64,000 nt of DNA from Dipylidium caninum (Eukaryota > Platyhelminthes > Cestoda > Cyclophyllidea > Dipylidiidae): NCBI GenBank assembly GCA_017562135.1, contig QEYB01001329.1, forward strand, positions 62,001 to 126,000. Direction: 5' to 3'. Under the pieces are notes generated by a model. The model saw only the letters and a list, made by a program, of their open reading frames with translations. It did not search any database and had not been told where the DNA came from. A program made the position numbers and the translations under genes. How positions within the stretch are numbered: the stretch's first letter is position 1; every line of letters starts with the position of its first letter. Positions 10,906-21,959 of this stretch are shown here, one piece after another.

Positions 10906-12269
10906 ACCCACGGTTCTGTTCTGCATCTGCATCTGCCAATATCTTCACGCAGTCCAATCCAGCCTTTGTTTACCAATTTGGTTGCTCTCAGTCACATCAC
11001 ACTTTTGGCTACCACTGTTATGTATCCACAGATCAACTAACGGGGGATGTAGAGAGGACTAAAAGTTGGCTGGGTTTCAATCCAAGGCAGAGGTGTTAGC
11101 ATCCAAATAGTATTCAGGACTAAGAGGTCTCGGATTCTCCCGAGAATGGGCAAATTAACGCGATGTCACGAGTGAAGGCTGACTGGACGCCGTTCCCACA
11201 CCAACTGGTGGCTGCAGCGAGCAAATGATCTGATGTGGGGCTATTCTGAAGAGCTGCGGGTATTTCCAAAGACGTCAGTCACGGGAGGAACGAGGCGCTC
11301 TCGTGGTCGAAGGTTCTGTATTCCCTGCCGCAGTTTCCATGCTCACCTAATGGTCGCGGTGACACTCTCTACGACGTTGGAACATCGGCCAATTAATGAT
11401 GGAGATGCGTCGTATGACTAGGCGCCAAGTCATTAAAGACAACGAGGACGCGTAGTGACTGCAGAACGAGGATGGGAAAACATTTGAAATGCGACTTCAT
11501 GACATGAGAGAAGTCATGACCAAAGTAGTGTTGTTGCCCATCTGGCTTTTAAAAATGCCTGGCCTTTCCGCAGATGTTTTCTCACTGGATGAGAAGACCA
11601 CATCCTCGGTGTAAACCACCTCGTGGATTTTCTTTTCGGCCAAGATATATCGTTTTATAACTTGGCAGGAGGCCGAGTGAGGGAATGCCTTATTCATCAC
11701 ATGCCATGCCCGAGGACTACGCCATTGGGTTCAGCATGTAACTGAAACCACGATGATATCCTTCTACGCTTATACGAAGATTACAGTTTGTTACAAAGCA
11801 TGGAGACCATCAGAATGCCTTCATTGGAGGTCAAGGAAAATAGAAGTGCGCCAGACGCGATTATTGCAAGAGCGGGTGATTCACAAGAATTCGTCGGGCA
11901 GTGTGTTAAAGTGTTTCGTTGGGCATACAAAATACATAGTCGGAGCAAGTTGGCACTAGTGTTGTCCGTTGTCTTCTGACCGAGGATCCGTCAAAAAGGT
12001 CTCGCAAGCTAACCCTCATTATCAATTCATCCATTTTCTTCGAGGGCTTCCTCATGAAGTGTCAGGTGAGTAAAATATTCCCGGAAATATAAAACTGTAG
12101 GCGCATTATTAGGAATTCCTCTCTTACAAGAAGACTTTATGCTGCAGCCTTGGCTTCAACACATTGAGGAATCTGTCCATTCTCGAACATGTGGATCAAT
12201 TCATCGGCTCTCGTGAGAGAGAAAAAGGCTTTGAACTTAATTGCATCAACTGGGATCCATTTGCGGTTG
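10906..12269. other. No gene supported
   Basis: Apart from the tail of a Ser/Ala-rich 97-aa plus frame (10,806-11,099) I see only short unsupported frames and no repeat that I can match elsewhere. Confidence 0.35.
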
Positions 12270-12765
12270 ACATGCAGTCAGAGTTGACCAGTGAGCTTAG
12301 AGGCGACTAGACTACTCGAAGACCACGATCAATCCCCACTCTCTGCACTCTAAAGTGCCTGTTCGTCTGAAAAGTTCGAGGTGCAGTTGAAAGAAGCTGT
12401 TGATAGCACTTTCTTTCCTTTCCCTTCTGGTTAGACTCCGTGGTTAATCATGCGTAAATGCTAGCTGAAGAGGACTCGATGGAGGGATCCATCTCTTTCA
12501 TTTGCCAGCGTTTGTGTGGCAGTATGGAGCAGCCAGAGACTTTGAATCAAGCGATGTCCTCCTCCAGTTCCAAAGGGAAAGGCTTGCGGTATCGACTCAC
12601 CCCAGCCCTGGCAGACCGTCCTTTGCTTGGGCTGGCATAGTACACTTGTGTTATGCTTTGTGCTCACTTGTTTTATGCACAATTGATTCCCAAAAGAATG
12701 AATTAACTGAATAACAGCTCTCGCAGCAAGAGTTCGGGAAACGGCTAGTCTATGCGAAGCCACAG
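12270..12765 (-). pseudogene. F5 fragment (gene X last-exon-like), diverged
   Basis: Left part: a GTCAGAGTTGACCAGTGAGC block that recurs at 30.82, 36.44 and 50.10 kb. Right part, read on the minus strand, has ILPHKRWQMKEM where gene X at 57.9 kb has TLPHTQGQIDEI, so the relation to the gene X last exon is at protein level. Stops and frame changes break it. Neighbouring sequence at 12.96-13.44 kb carries another gene X piece on the plus strand, so the two pieces have been rearranged relative to gene X. Confidence 0.45.
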
Positions 12766-12959
12766 AATCGTACTAGTCGCATTGGAAGACAGCATGTTGT
12801 TGAAAAAGGGAACTCAGAGAAGCCTGACTAAAGACTGCTAAAAGAGAAGTGGATTGGAAGGTGCCACGCGTCAGCCCTGCCTTGTTCTCTTTTTTCTTGC
12901 TCTTACCTTGAAGATACTCTTCTTCATCACAATGAAATTCTCCTTTAAGTTACACTGCT

Positions 12960-13440
12960 TAGTCAAGATGGAGGAGTTGCAGTGAGTCAGTAGGAGGCCA
13001 AGAGTTGGTTTCAAATATGCGCCACAGCTCACCAGAGGCACCGTTTTACATCCGACGCAGAGCAGGCGGAGCCACCACTAAGTCCTCTCTCTCCTCCTCA
13101 AATGGGCTCTCTAGCTCTGGCCAGGCAAAACAATACGATAACAAGGCTATGCAGAGAGAACGGACTGCGATATTATTGTTTTGCTGGTGTGGTGCGACAG
13201 TGGAGAAGCAGATCAAATCTTTCACATATGCATGCTTCTTTCCACCTTCGACCAGGTGGGATAACTTGACGACTTTCGTGAAAGGATTGCGGGAATGCAT
13301 TCTAAACACCGTGCATGTACTAGAGGAAAGGCAGAGACCACATCAAACTGCTTGGTAAACACTTCGCTCCTGCCGAACAGTGAGAGGAATGAGCTCACTC
13401 TCGTGCCTCACGACGAAGTTGTGGTGAAATAGAGGTACGG
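12960..13440 (+). pseudogene. F3 fragment (gene X internal exons), diverged
   Basis: The peptide RRPRVGFKYAP at about 12,990 corresponds to GRPRFDFKQAP in gene X (57.18 kb) and ERPRNSFK at 34.88 kb. Downstream, CTCTAGCTCTGGCCAGGCAAAAC sits where gene X has the donor CTGGCGAG|GTAAG, here mutated to GC. The later exon block CTGCCGAACAGTGAGAGGA matches CTGCCGAACAGTAAGAAGGA at 57.41 kb. A 117-aa frame (13,005-13,358) crosses the region but follows a different frame from the conserved peptide, so I treat it as chance. Confidence 0.45.
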
Positions 13441-13464
13441 CAAATGCGATACCGTGCGGATGGG

Positions 13465-13472
13465 TATAAAAG
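13465..13472 (+). promoter_or_regulatory. TATA-box-like motif
   Basis: TATAAAAG with flanking G-rich sequence (GGGTATAAAAGGG). It lies just after the F3 fragment and has no convincing gene downstream, so this is a motif match only. Confidence 0.15.
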
Positions 13473-14419
13473 GGTTTATGAGCAGGTAATAGTCAGATTT
13501 CATACTGAAATAAATCCTTTTGTAAGAAGAGGTCTTTGTTTAGTTTAGACAATCTTGACTCACAAGAGGATTTTCACAGCCTAGACGAGGTGCCTCATGT
13601 CATACTGAACCGAAACAGCCGTTAACAAAAGCCCCTGAGTCCAAGCGGATTGGGAGTGATTACTGACCTTTCCTAGGTCCTCTTTCCTAATGGATTTTAA
13701 ATGTCTTATTTTCTTTAATGAGTATTTGCCCATTGTTTCCACCTATGATTTATTGTTGCCCTCTTTAAATTCCTTTTTATAATGCTCGCCTTGGCTTCAA
13801 TAGAAGATGACAGTCTTTGGCTCGAGCGCTTCATTCTGATCAACTTTTTTTCAAATAATAAGGAGGAAGTATATCGGGCCCATCAATGCGGTGAATAAGC
13901 ACATGTCGGTCAGTCTTTACTTTTCAGTCTGCAAAATCAAACTAGAGGCATAACTGCGTTGAAGGCCTTCTGCAGACCCGCCTCCGACGAGTGACACGTG
14001 TGGTATTGGAAGAGCCTTGAGTTCCGCTGGGACGTTCCTTTTGCAAAACGGTTATCGTGCTGTGGAAAACCACACGGCCACTGCGGAGAGCGAAAGCGAA
14101 ATGCGATGATTTCGGTATGGTGGTTCTTTTGCATCACTGAGGAATCTCGGGGTCTCCCGCCCCGCAAAGAAGCCATATGGCATTGAAAATCCTAAATAGG
14201 ACTATGGCTACTAAGAGACGGTCAAGCACCCATTACATGAAATCCCAGAAAGTAGGTGCTTATTAATATGGCACCCGCATAGGCACGGGCCTCAAGTGAA
14301 CAATGCTGATGAAAGGATCAACAAAAGACTTACCTTCCGGTCCAGCTGCCATCCGTATATGGATTCACTCTCGGCATTTGTCTGCCAGCCCTTTGTAGAG
14401 ACAATCAGGCAATCAGGAT
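13473..14419. other. No gene supported
   Basis: Short frames at 13,937-14,186 on both strands overlap each other without support. Nothing else is recognised. Confidence 0.35.
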
Positions 14420-15240
14420 ATATACTGAGGGATGAGACTTTATCGTACAATCATGGATCGCATAATTTATGAATGCCTTTTGCCTGCTGAGGCTTCACTA
14501 TTTGGCATACGCAGAATAATGAATACTTTTAAAAACATAACTGAACCCCTCACGATAAGAGTGAACAAAAGGAGAATTCCACCAACACAGTGATTTAGTG
14601 CCACCGCATGGATGGAGACTAGTAGTCAGACTTAAAGTCAACCGACTGAGGAAAATCGGTCTCGCAAGTTTGCAGAGGAGTAAAGTTGGCAAGAGTGGGG
14701 TGAAAGTGGTGCTGAAATGCACTCTTATGAGAAATTAGGGAAGAAATAGTGTAAGAGGTGTATTAATATGTGGTAAGGGAAGGCTGACGTTAATTAGGCT
14801 GTTGTACTTCGCAATGTAGCCTGTCGAAATGATCATAGGAGAGGAGGGATGAAGAAATGGAGACCAGTGGAGTGTAAGTGGCGTCCACGATTAACAGTAG
14901 ACAAGTTACTCATTAGCATGCTGCATGGAAAAGTGTTGGGGCGATGTGCGAACATGGCTTTGGCGGAGTAGAATAGTCTCTGGTAACATACAATTTGCCA
15001 TGCACAAACGCATGATCAATCTTAACAAAACCGCTGAGGGACATTTAGCAAAAGTGGGATGGACATAAATCTAATATATATTGACTAGAGAAATAATTTG
15101 ATAGGTTGGTTTGCCCCAGCGGAATTATCGGATTTTTGGCGTTAAGTTTTCATTGGACAATAGATGGAAACAGGTTTGCCGCCGTTGCTTAGAAGAACAA
15201 TCGAAATGGATGGAAATGGTGATTATTTTTTGAAATGGTT
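14420..15240 (+). repeat. F2 dispersed repeat, long copy
   Basis: Aligns along its length with 59.09-59.90 kb: the GATGAGACTTTATCGTACAA block at 14,433 (GATGAAAATTTATCGCACAA at 59.14 kb), the AAAGTCAACCGACTGA block at 14,633 (AAAGTCAACTGATTGG), the GGAGACCAGTGGA block at 14,859, and the GTTAAGTTTTCATTGGACAATAG block at 15,142 (GTTAAGTTTTCACTGCACAATAG). Identity looks like 65-75%. No open frame is shared, so this may be a noncoding element. Terminal repeats and target duplications are not visible. Confidence 0.65.
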
Positions 15241-16267
15241 GTAGTAAATCAGGCTTTGGGGAAATTGTCATCCTATGGCACACCAAATTCTCACTACTTT
15301 CAGGTTCTAATAAGCTTTCCAGAACTGTCTGCCAATCTTTGGGTCTCAAAAATAAACTTGTGACTGTTACACTTTCGTACATTACCTCCTTTTGTTAGAA
15401 TAGATTCTCCCCCTTAATCACTAAATCAGCTCATTTTCTTCTAGTGTATGGTACTGAATAAGAAACGAGTAACATAAAACAGCCGCTAAATGCCGCAAAT
15501 AATCCCGACTGGTTACTCAACATTCACAGAAGGCGTTCGCATCGCTACTTCATGTTTTCGGTTGCTTTACAACAACTCCCAGCCTGAAAGCCTGGTAGAG
15601 AAGGTTTTAGGAAGACACGGAGGCCATTTCACTCAGTGGCGACTGAAGGCCCCGCATTGTGTAACAAATACTTAACTGTCAAAATCCTTTTACATTCAAG
15701 ACATGATTTAAGAAGCAATTATCGTTTCGTAGGCAGTTGGCGGATTTTGGTGGTTTCCAGCATAAGTGTGAAGCGAACAAGAGCTAATTCCGGCACCTAC
15801 ACACTGATTATCCCCTTTTGGCTGAGATAGTACTTAGATGAAAAAAGTAATTCCCTCATAAGAGCTGTGCATAGGTTATCATTACGCTGTTCAAAATACA
15901 CCAGTTGTCCTGATTGCTGCTGCGGAAATGACTTATAAAATATGCCAGTCAGTAGAACGAAGAGCCTTCGTACAAGTGGAAACTTGGCATTCCAAATGAG
16001 CAGGTTGAAGAAACGCCCTAGGGTGAAGCCTCCAGCTACGGTCTCCCGATGAGTGGACGAAGGAGCGGCCGCCTTTACTCTCTTAAAATGAATATTCACC
16101 TTGACAAGGAAGGCGCCTGACGAAGAGCAGAAGGGGGAAGACGCAGCCAACTCCTTTCATCGACGATTGCACCACTTCGACAATTAGGCAACATACTCGC
16201 CTACGCCTTCCTAAATAACCATTTCCAACTCTCTGATCAAACTCATTTAGCCTTATTTCTTGTTGAC
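15241..16267. other. No gene supported
   Basis: A minus frame of 85 aa (15,125-15,382) overlaps the end of F2, and a minus frame of 117 aa (15,797-16,150) and a plus frame of 64 aa overlap elsewhere. None has a second line of support. Confidence 0.3.
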
Positions 16268-16546
16268 TTAGTCGCTTAACGCAGATATCACGGAGGCAAC
16301 TGAAATAATTAATAACAGGGAAATGCCAATGTGGTAGATAGTGGGGACGGAGGCGGCAGAGTCTTCTGTTTCGGTTGGAATCGCAAATCTCGATGGTACT
16401 CGCTGATACACAATGGCGGCATTTACCGTTTTTGCCCATTCAAAATGCTCTGGGTTATCTATTGCGGGTGTTTTTCTTAAATCAGGAAGAATAATAATCG
16501 CGAACAATGTCAGAGATGCGATTTGATTATGCTGATGTGGAGGAAG
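16268..16546 (-). CDS. Coding-like terminal exon with C-terminal membrane segment
   Basis: A minus-strand frame is open from 16,546 to the stop TAA at 16,268-16,270. From its first possible ATG (16,507) it is 79 aa. The sequence is balanced and protein-like: a soluble part (DNPEHFEWAKTVNAAIVYQR), a short acidic linker (TETEDSAAS), then a hydrophobic segment of about 20 residues (IYHIGISLLLIISVASVISA) and a short tail ALSD. This is the layout of a type I or tail-anchored membrane protein end. Upstream exons are not visible and no homologous copy occurs in the window. Two overlapping frames on the same strand look worse. Identity unknown. Confidence 0.4.
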   Translation of the reverse strand, partial: LPPHQHNQIASLTLFAIIILPDLRKTPAIDNPEHFEWAKTVNAAIVYQRVPSRFAIPTETEDSAASVPTIYHIGISLLLIISVASVISALSD

Positions 16547-16839
16547 TCAGTCAATCAATTGTTCGCTTGTGAATTTCTCACTAATTATTATAGCTTTCGT
16601 CTTTTCACTAAGGAAGATCTAAATGGGGCTGGTGCCCATCTACACCCCCTGACAGGGAGCAAAATCTGAAGTGTAGAGCAACCGATCGCCTTGATCATCG
16701 AGCAGGATGGAGAGGCGATTGAAGCTGTGTCCTTACAGGAGGCTGCACCAACCACAAGCCCGCATACACTCCTGTCGGTCGATTTTTAAGTTTTTAGACC
16801 ATAACAGGACGGTGTCAGGTCTGACGAATTTTATCATAA

Positions 16840-17040
16840 GGATTCACCATCGGAATCTGTCTATAAAACGTAGAGACGCCTCTATTCTTTTTTGCGGCCA
16901 TCAAGAGTTACACTGATGGGTGAGATTTTATCGTACAATCATGGGTCAACTAATTTAAGAATGCCTTTTGCCTGTTGAGACTTCACTATTTTGCATACGC
17001 AGAATACTGGAGAATGTGTTTAGAAACCTAACCGAATCCT
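16840..17040 (+). repeat. F2 dispersed repeat, partial copy
   Basis: The block from TAGAGACGCCTCTATTC (16,871; compare TAGAGACGCGTCTATTC at 59.09 kb) through GAGATTTTATCGTACAATCATGGGTCA to GCATACGCAGAATA matches the start of the copies at 14.43 and 59.14 kb. It ends near 17,040. Confidence 0.6.
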
Positions 17041-18429
17041 CCTCCATCCGCCACTCACTCTTCTCTCTTTCACACGTTTCCCTTGGTCCTCTGTGAGATT
17101 GCATTTACAGTACAATGCAACACCAAGAAATGTCACCAAGCTCGATCGCAGCTGACGCATAAATGCTTGCCTACACTTACGAAGCCTTTTCCATATTTAT
17201 GAAAGTGTAGGAAGTATTCGAGCTCCAACGCCACATCTTCCCAACTCAAATAATGCAACGCAAACAAGTGGATATAACTTCCATCAAACATGGAAGCAAT
17301 CACGAAAATGCACAATTTTACTCTATTAACCCCAATACATACACTGAGAGGAACAATTATCTCAACAACCTTGCTAACACAGCATCTCTGCTGCCAAACA
17401 TCACCAAGTCAATCCTTCCTTCGGGAAACAATTAATTGTCAAAACTCATTAAGACAAGGAAGACGGAGTGCGTTAGACAAGTGAGCATCAAGGCAAGGAC
17501 CTTGTGTCCCTTTGTCTCACCACGCATAGCCCTGGTGGAATTGCGTCCACCACTCGAAGGAGATGGGCGGTTGGACATACTGTGACAACTGTTGCAGTGG
17601 TTTGTAGGCCATCACTCGGAGCGTGAGTTGTTCTTTTGGATGAAAGAAATATCAAGATGTGCGGTTGCTTATAGGGGTCGCAGTATTGGTCGCACACTGC
17701 TTGTGGGGCCTCATGTTTAGGGGAGTCTACCACGATGAAAATGGCCTGCTGTTTTTGTTGTAGTTGTAGTGGCTGTTGTGGAGATTACGTGCGACTGGTA
17801 CGATGGCATCTGCTTCCTCCATAAAGAGTCAATTGTCTTTAATCCAAAGGACATTTGTTTCCTCTTTTACAGAGAGGAGAATGAAAGGGAGGAAACTCTG
17901 CTCCTGAGACGATGTTGTTATATATCATTCGGTTAGTGATATTTAGTAAAAGATGAGGCTACTAAGATAAAGTGTAGGGAAGAAAGCCATCCACATGGAG
18001 GCTTCTGATACTGCTTTTCAAGGCAGGGTGGGGATTTGTTCATAGTAAGATCTCTAATTTGCCCTTCTTTATATCTCCATTCCCTGATTGACAGCAGCTC
18101 TTTGTTCACCTTCTCTTCAGCCACGAGGAACATCTCCAGATTGTGTCCTCCGCCTGCTCCATTCCATGAGCATCACGTGATTTCACCACATCTTCAGCAA
18201 AATGTGCGTTTCGCATTACGGGCTCTACTACGTCCACTGCCAGGCCTTCCAATTCATCAAAAGATTTTTCGAGATCTCATATTGTCATGTCTCCATAGGT
18301 TACATAAATGGGCCTGAGAGCAAAATGATTAGTAAAAATCGTTGCCCACGACGACACAGCCACTGTCACTTCTTGTGCCTTTTTCCCCGGGTTAGTCCTC
18401 CACCCACCTCTCACAAATCATCAGGTCAC
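17041..18429. other. No gene supported
   Basis: Several 60-90 aa frames (for example 18,036-18,317 plus) have no splice or repeat support. Nothing else is recognised. Confidence 0.35.
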
Positions 18430-19020
18430 TCTTTACACTACTGAGCTTATCAAGTGGCGACCTCATCACATAGGTTGAATTCAGCCAAAAGTGCACGCGG
18501 ACTTTATTTCTCCACGAGAGTGTGGCATACGCCACTGCAAAATAGCCACGAAATACGTGGACACATGGCGCTTTAATTGAGCCCTGAAAACAGCATGAAC
18601 GAGCCTCCCCACGAAGTGCTGCTAACTATGGCATAAAGAATTACTGATGCGGCCATAATCGATTGTAAGCTGTGGCATCGAATAAATTCGAATTTTCAGA
18701 CGTTTTTTCGCGTAAAAGGTCACTTTGCGAACTTGACATTTGCTTTCCTTTGATTACTCGAGAGTCAAATGAGGGGCGGTAGGAATTATATCGTCGCATT
18801 GATCTTCGGTAAGATGCGGCGCCATTCTCAGACACTTTGGAGGCAAGCAGAGTCTTCGAAAGTGGACTGCTCAAGTGGACGGCAGGTGGACGGTTGCGCT
18901 CTTCTCGGTAAGTTGCTTCAATTGCGGGTCTTTTGCTCAGCCTTATCTCATTCGCCTGTCTCATGGCCATTTCAGTGAAGAGTCATTCACCCAAGTCAAC
19001 GGGCTTATCTCCAGCGCCGG
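18430..19020 (+). repeat. F1 family, copy c
   Basis: Reverse-complement match to 10.3-10.83 kb and direct match to 7.27-7.56 kb across the conserved intron at 18,908-18,975. The stretch upstream of the ATG at 18,769 (18,430-18,768) is as well matched as the coding part, so the repeat is a genomic copy with its intron, not a processed transcript. Confidence 0.65.
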
Positions 19021-19313
19021 GATGTGAGGCAGTAAACTTGCTAAAAATCGGCCCAGAACTAACCCATAAATACATGAACGTCGCCAGGAATGCGTCCTCC
19101 TCTTCTCAGGAGTGGAATCGCTGCTTGAAGCATGTGCTCGGACATTCCTCAAGAATTTCATGGACCTGCATTCTTGCAGTCCGACTTGCATCGATTCCTG
19201 GACTGATGGTCTGTTGGCGTGATGGGCTACAAATCGTTCTTCGCAGTTTTCGCATGTTCACGAAGAGACAGTCGCTCTCCATTGTTCTTACAGAAAACCG
19301 CCATTTTTGTTGA
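18769..19313 (+). CDS. Two-exon gene model, 158 aa (F1 family)
   Basis: Exon 1 is 18,769-18,907 and exon 2 is 18,976-19,313. The 68-bp intron (CTTCTCG|GTAAGTTGC to CATTTCAG|TGAAGAG) is flanked by the same splice sites in F1 copies a and b. Joining the exons keeps the frame and gives 158 residues from ATG to TGA, the longest non-satellite frame in the window. Residues 48-61 (KSHSPKSTGLSPAP) are shared with copy a. The C-terminal half is rich in Arg, Leu, Ser and Cys and has no motif I recognise. The part after about residue 64 has no visible counterpart in other copies. It may be a live gene or a chance-open repeat copy. The conserved, in-frame intron is the main support. Confidence 0.45.
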
Positions 19314-19579
19314 TCATTAATTTTGGCAAAAGTTAAATTCTAATTGGGCACGGTCCTTACTCAGGCGTATTCACGGACAAGTGTTCACATTCGAGCGCGC
19401 TTCCATCCACTCACGCTGCATCTATCCTCCTGCGCCTCCCAAATCTCTGCATACCTCATTTTTTCGCTCGACTCACCGAATCGCCAACTTCTCTGCTCCT
19501 CGACATCCACTGCGCTTCCACCTCACAGTCTAGCCCATTTATGTTGTCCACTCAGGCCATCTGTGTCTTCCTCCAGGAT

Positions 19580-19756
19580 TAACAAAACGCGTTCGTAAGT
19601 CTTTCATTCCGCTGCAAAATAGGAAAAGTCATTGCTCTTCAATGTCGAAGAAATAAAACACCAGCTTCGAACAATGCTTCTAGAGTTGGCTTCGTCGGCG
19701 ACGTCTTCTCACTGGAACGCTTTCGGTTGGCACCTATTCAGAGGAAACACGTTTTC
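19580..19756 (+). repeat. F4 family, 3' fragment
   Basis: Matches the inner, diverged ends of the F4 copies at 6.46-6.55 and 8.66-8.74 kb: CTTTCATTCCGCTGCAAAATA, CATTGCTCTTCAATGT and CAATGCTTC in the same order. It ends against a reversed F1 tail at 19,757, the same junction as at 8.58 kb. Confidence 0.6.
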
Positions 19757-20000
19757 AGTCAATGATCACTCGCAACCCATTGTACAACTCTACGGTCCGG
19801 GGGAGGACTAATTTGATGATAGCACGAAGTGAACACTCAGGGATTCGTTTGAGGACTTTCTCTAGCGGCTCAGAGTCGTCTTCCGAGGACTCATCCTCCC
19901 ATATAAACGTCCACCAAGCACTGGCAGATGGACTTGTAGAGGGTTTCGACGGCGGCGAGTGCTCGCTGTGACGCGTTCTGCTCGCAACTACGCAGATAAG
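19757..20000 (-). pseudogene. F1 C-terminal fragment, frameshifted copy
   Basis: On the minus strand an acidic block (EDESSEDDSEPLEKVLKRI) parallels DSEEEDSESVEEALEQI of copy a, then a 1-2 base indel before the C terminus disrupts the ending. A second, better copy follows immediately at 20,017. Confidence 0.5.
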
Positions 20001-20016
20001 GTATGTACGTTATCAT

Positions 20017-20358
20017 TCAAAGATGGCTCGTGAACCATTGCACTTCAGTACACGGGAGGACGACGTTGATCTTAAGACAAAGTGAATACTCACGGATTCG
20101 CTTGAGCACATCTGCCGCGGACTCCGAGTCCTCTTCCTCAGAATCCACTTCCCAAGCTAGTGCCCCTGTCCTTGTCTCGATCTCCATCCCGGTCTCCACC
20201 TGCGCTTCCATATCTGCCTCCTCTTCCATTTCCATTTGGTCCCTCGTTTCGATACCATGGAGGATAAGAGCCCCTCTATTGTCCATTCTCACCCGCCCCT
20301 CTGTGTTTGCTGCTGTCAAGACCGATATAATAAAGGGAGGGCATTGGGGGTAAGGCAA
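20017..20358 (-). CDS. F1 C-terminal frame, 113 aa
   Basis: ATG at 20,358 to stop at 20,017. The middle is very acidic with alternating Met, Glu and Ala (MEMEEEADMEAQVETGMEIE), followed by VDSEEEDSESAADVLKRI and the conserved ending VQWFTSHL, which matches VVQWITSDH of the 8.4-8.6 kb copy. The in-frame agreement of the acidic block and of the last residues across copies in opposite orientations supports a real coding past. No upstream splice site was placed. Function unknown; the highly acidic composition would suit a nuclear or chaperone-like protein, but that is speculation. Confidence 0.45.
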   Translation of the reverse strand: MPYPQCPPFIISVLTAANTEGRVRMDNRGALILHGIETRDQMEMEEEADMEAQVETGMEIETRTGALAWEVDSEEEDSESAADVLKRIREYSLCLKINVVLPCTEVQWFTSHL

Positions 20359-21835
20359 ATAAGTTTAGTTCACCCTTCATGACCGCTCGTATGGCAGCGT
20401 GCGTGTGTGTGTTTGTTTTTGTGATTATGCCTTTGTTTGGCCGAGGTCCCACCAATGACGGGACAATGGACTGACTCCAATTAGCAATCATGTCACCTGG
20501 GATGACTGATGTCGAACCTATCCATTGCATCTGTTCAGGTACGCTATTAAGAGGAGAAAGTAAGACGGGCCGCGTTGGTAGAGTGGAAAGGGAGACAGTT
20601 GGGGAGAGGCGGAAGACGGTCAGGTTACTGGATGCACACAGACATGAGCGACGCAAATGGGCGGCGACTTGTGGAGGAAGCAAGACTTTATGGGAGGTTC
20701 CATGTACGTGGTGAACGTGGGTGGTGTAACGACTGAACGCACATATGCATGAAGATCACTGTGCTTTTTCAATGGAGAACCTGGGCGAGGACGAATAAAC
20801 CGCTTGATTGTGTTCAGACGATCTCGGGGACAATTCACTCGTGACATGACGAGACAGTAGGAGATAAATGGTAGGACGGATTCAGAAAAAAGTCAGTAAA
20901 TTTTATTGGAAGCATGCAAATGCCCTGTTCATTCCACCATTTCCTCCTTATCACACACCCAAGCCGACTGTGAACCTCATACTGTTGGAGGCGCAGCCAA
21001 AGAAAAAGCGGTTGAGGATGCTGTATTGTGCATTAGGATGACGAAGATATCTGAAAAAAACCTTTCGATTGCTGCCATCCATCCGGTCTAAGCACTTCTT
21101 CTCCCCAACCACCCCGTCAGACGCATCACTTCTGCTTCCCTTCACGTTATCCACCTCAGACGATCACGTCGAATTGCTGCTCTCTATCCGTGGTTATGTG
21201 ATCGTGGTAGAGGGCATAACGCAGCCCATACGATTCGCTTTCACCGGATTTCGTGGCCACAAATGAAGTTTGGGAAGTACTTACCGTCTCGCCTCCCACG
21301 GGAAGCCCACAAATGCTAGTTGTTAGACTTCCCGTGTACGAAGCCCTGTGGTCGGAGGAAGAGTAGAGGTGAGAGGAGGAAGGGAGGGGAGAAGTTGACT
21401 ATCACAGCGGCAACCTCACTGCCACAGATATAGCAAACTGCCATTGGAATTGTGAGTGAAGGGATAACTGTCGAGAAAATACGTTGGCATGGGGGAGTCC
21501 GGGGAAGAGGAGAGCCAAGGCGAGGCGGAGTTGTAAGGGAATCGGCAAAGGATAGGAAATTGGGAAAGAAGGAGAGGGCAGGGGAGGCGCAAGAAGGGGA
21601 TCGGATGGGAGCGGGTAGAGAAAGAGAGTAAGCAGCTGCCTGAATTTTGCATGTTCATGGAAGAACAGACAACTACAAGTGCGGGTTGGAGACGTGGAGA
21701 CTTGTAAGGGGGCATAAGAGGAGCTAAAGAGATGGTGATGTGGGGAGCTGGTGAGGGGTGAGGCGTGCTAGGAGTAACTGAAATGCGGTGGGTAGGTGAA
21801 TGGACAGTGGTGAGGCGGATGGTAACGTGTTAAGT
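20359..21835. other. No gene supported; purine-rich tract
   Basis: Contains a GT-rich run at 20,400-20,424 and a strongly purine-biased plus strand from about 21,350 to 21,780. Frames of 99-135 aa on the minus strand follow from that bias (Ser, Pro and Leu rich) and are not credible genes. Confidence 0.4.
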
Positions 21836-21953
21836 GGCAGCAACACCGGATATTCCCAACCGGTCGCCCATGCAAGCACTAACCCGACCCGACGTTGCTT
21901 GACTTTGGTGATCGGACCAGAACCGGCGTTTCCTATGTGAAATGGTCGCTGCC
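21836..21953 (-). rRNA. 5S rRNA-like gene or pseudogene
   Basis: Read on the minus strand, 118 nt follow the metazoan 5S plan. The ends pair (GGCAGC with GCTGCC). GGTTCTGGTCCGATCACC matches the usual GGTTCTCGTCCGATCACC, and AAGTCAAGCAACGTCGGG is followed by GGTTAGTGCTTGCATGGG and GACCGGTTGGGAATA, covering internal box A, the intermediate element and box C. Deviations are GTGCTTGCATGGGC for the usual GTACTTGGATGGGT, a changed helix II strand (CACATAG opposite CAACGTC) and a weakened helix IV. No T-run follows the 3' end, so an effective Pol III terminator is missing nearby. I judge it a diverged single copy or pseudogene. It is not part of a visible 5S tandem array. Confidence 0.65.
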
Positions 21954-21959
21954 AATCTC

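Noticed and set aside
15797..16150. 117-aa minus-strand frame
   Set aside because: No second copy, no splice support and weak composition; a better frame starts just to its right.
18641..18970. 109-aa minus-strand frame
   Set aside because: Runs antisense through the well-supported 68-bp intron of F1 copy c.
20276..20683. 135-aa minus-strand frame
   Set aside because: Overlaps the supported F1 C-terminal frame in another phase, has a Ser/Pro/Leu-rich low-complexity product and no conserved copy.
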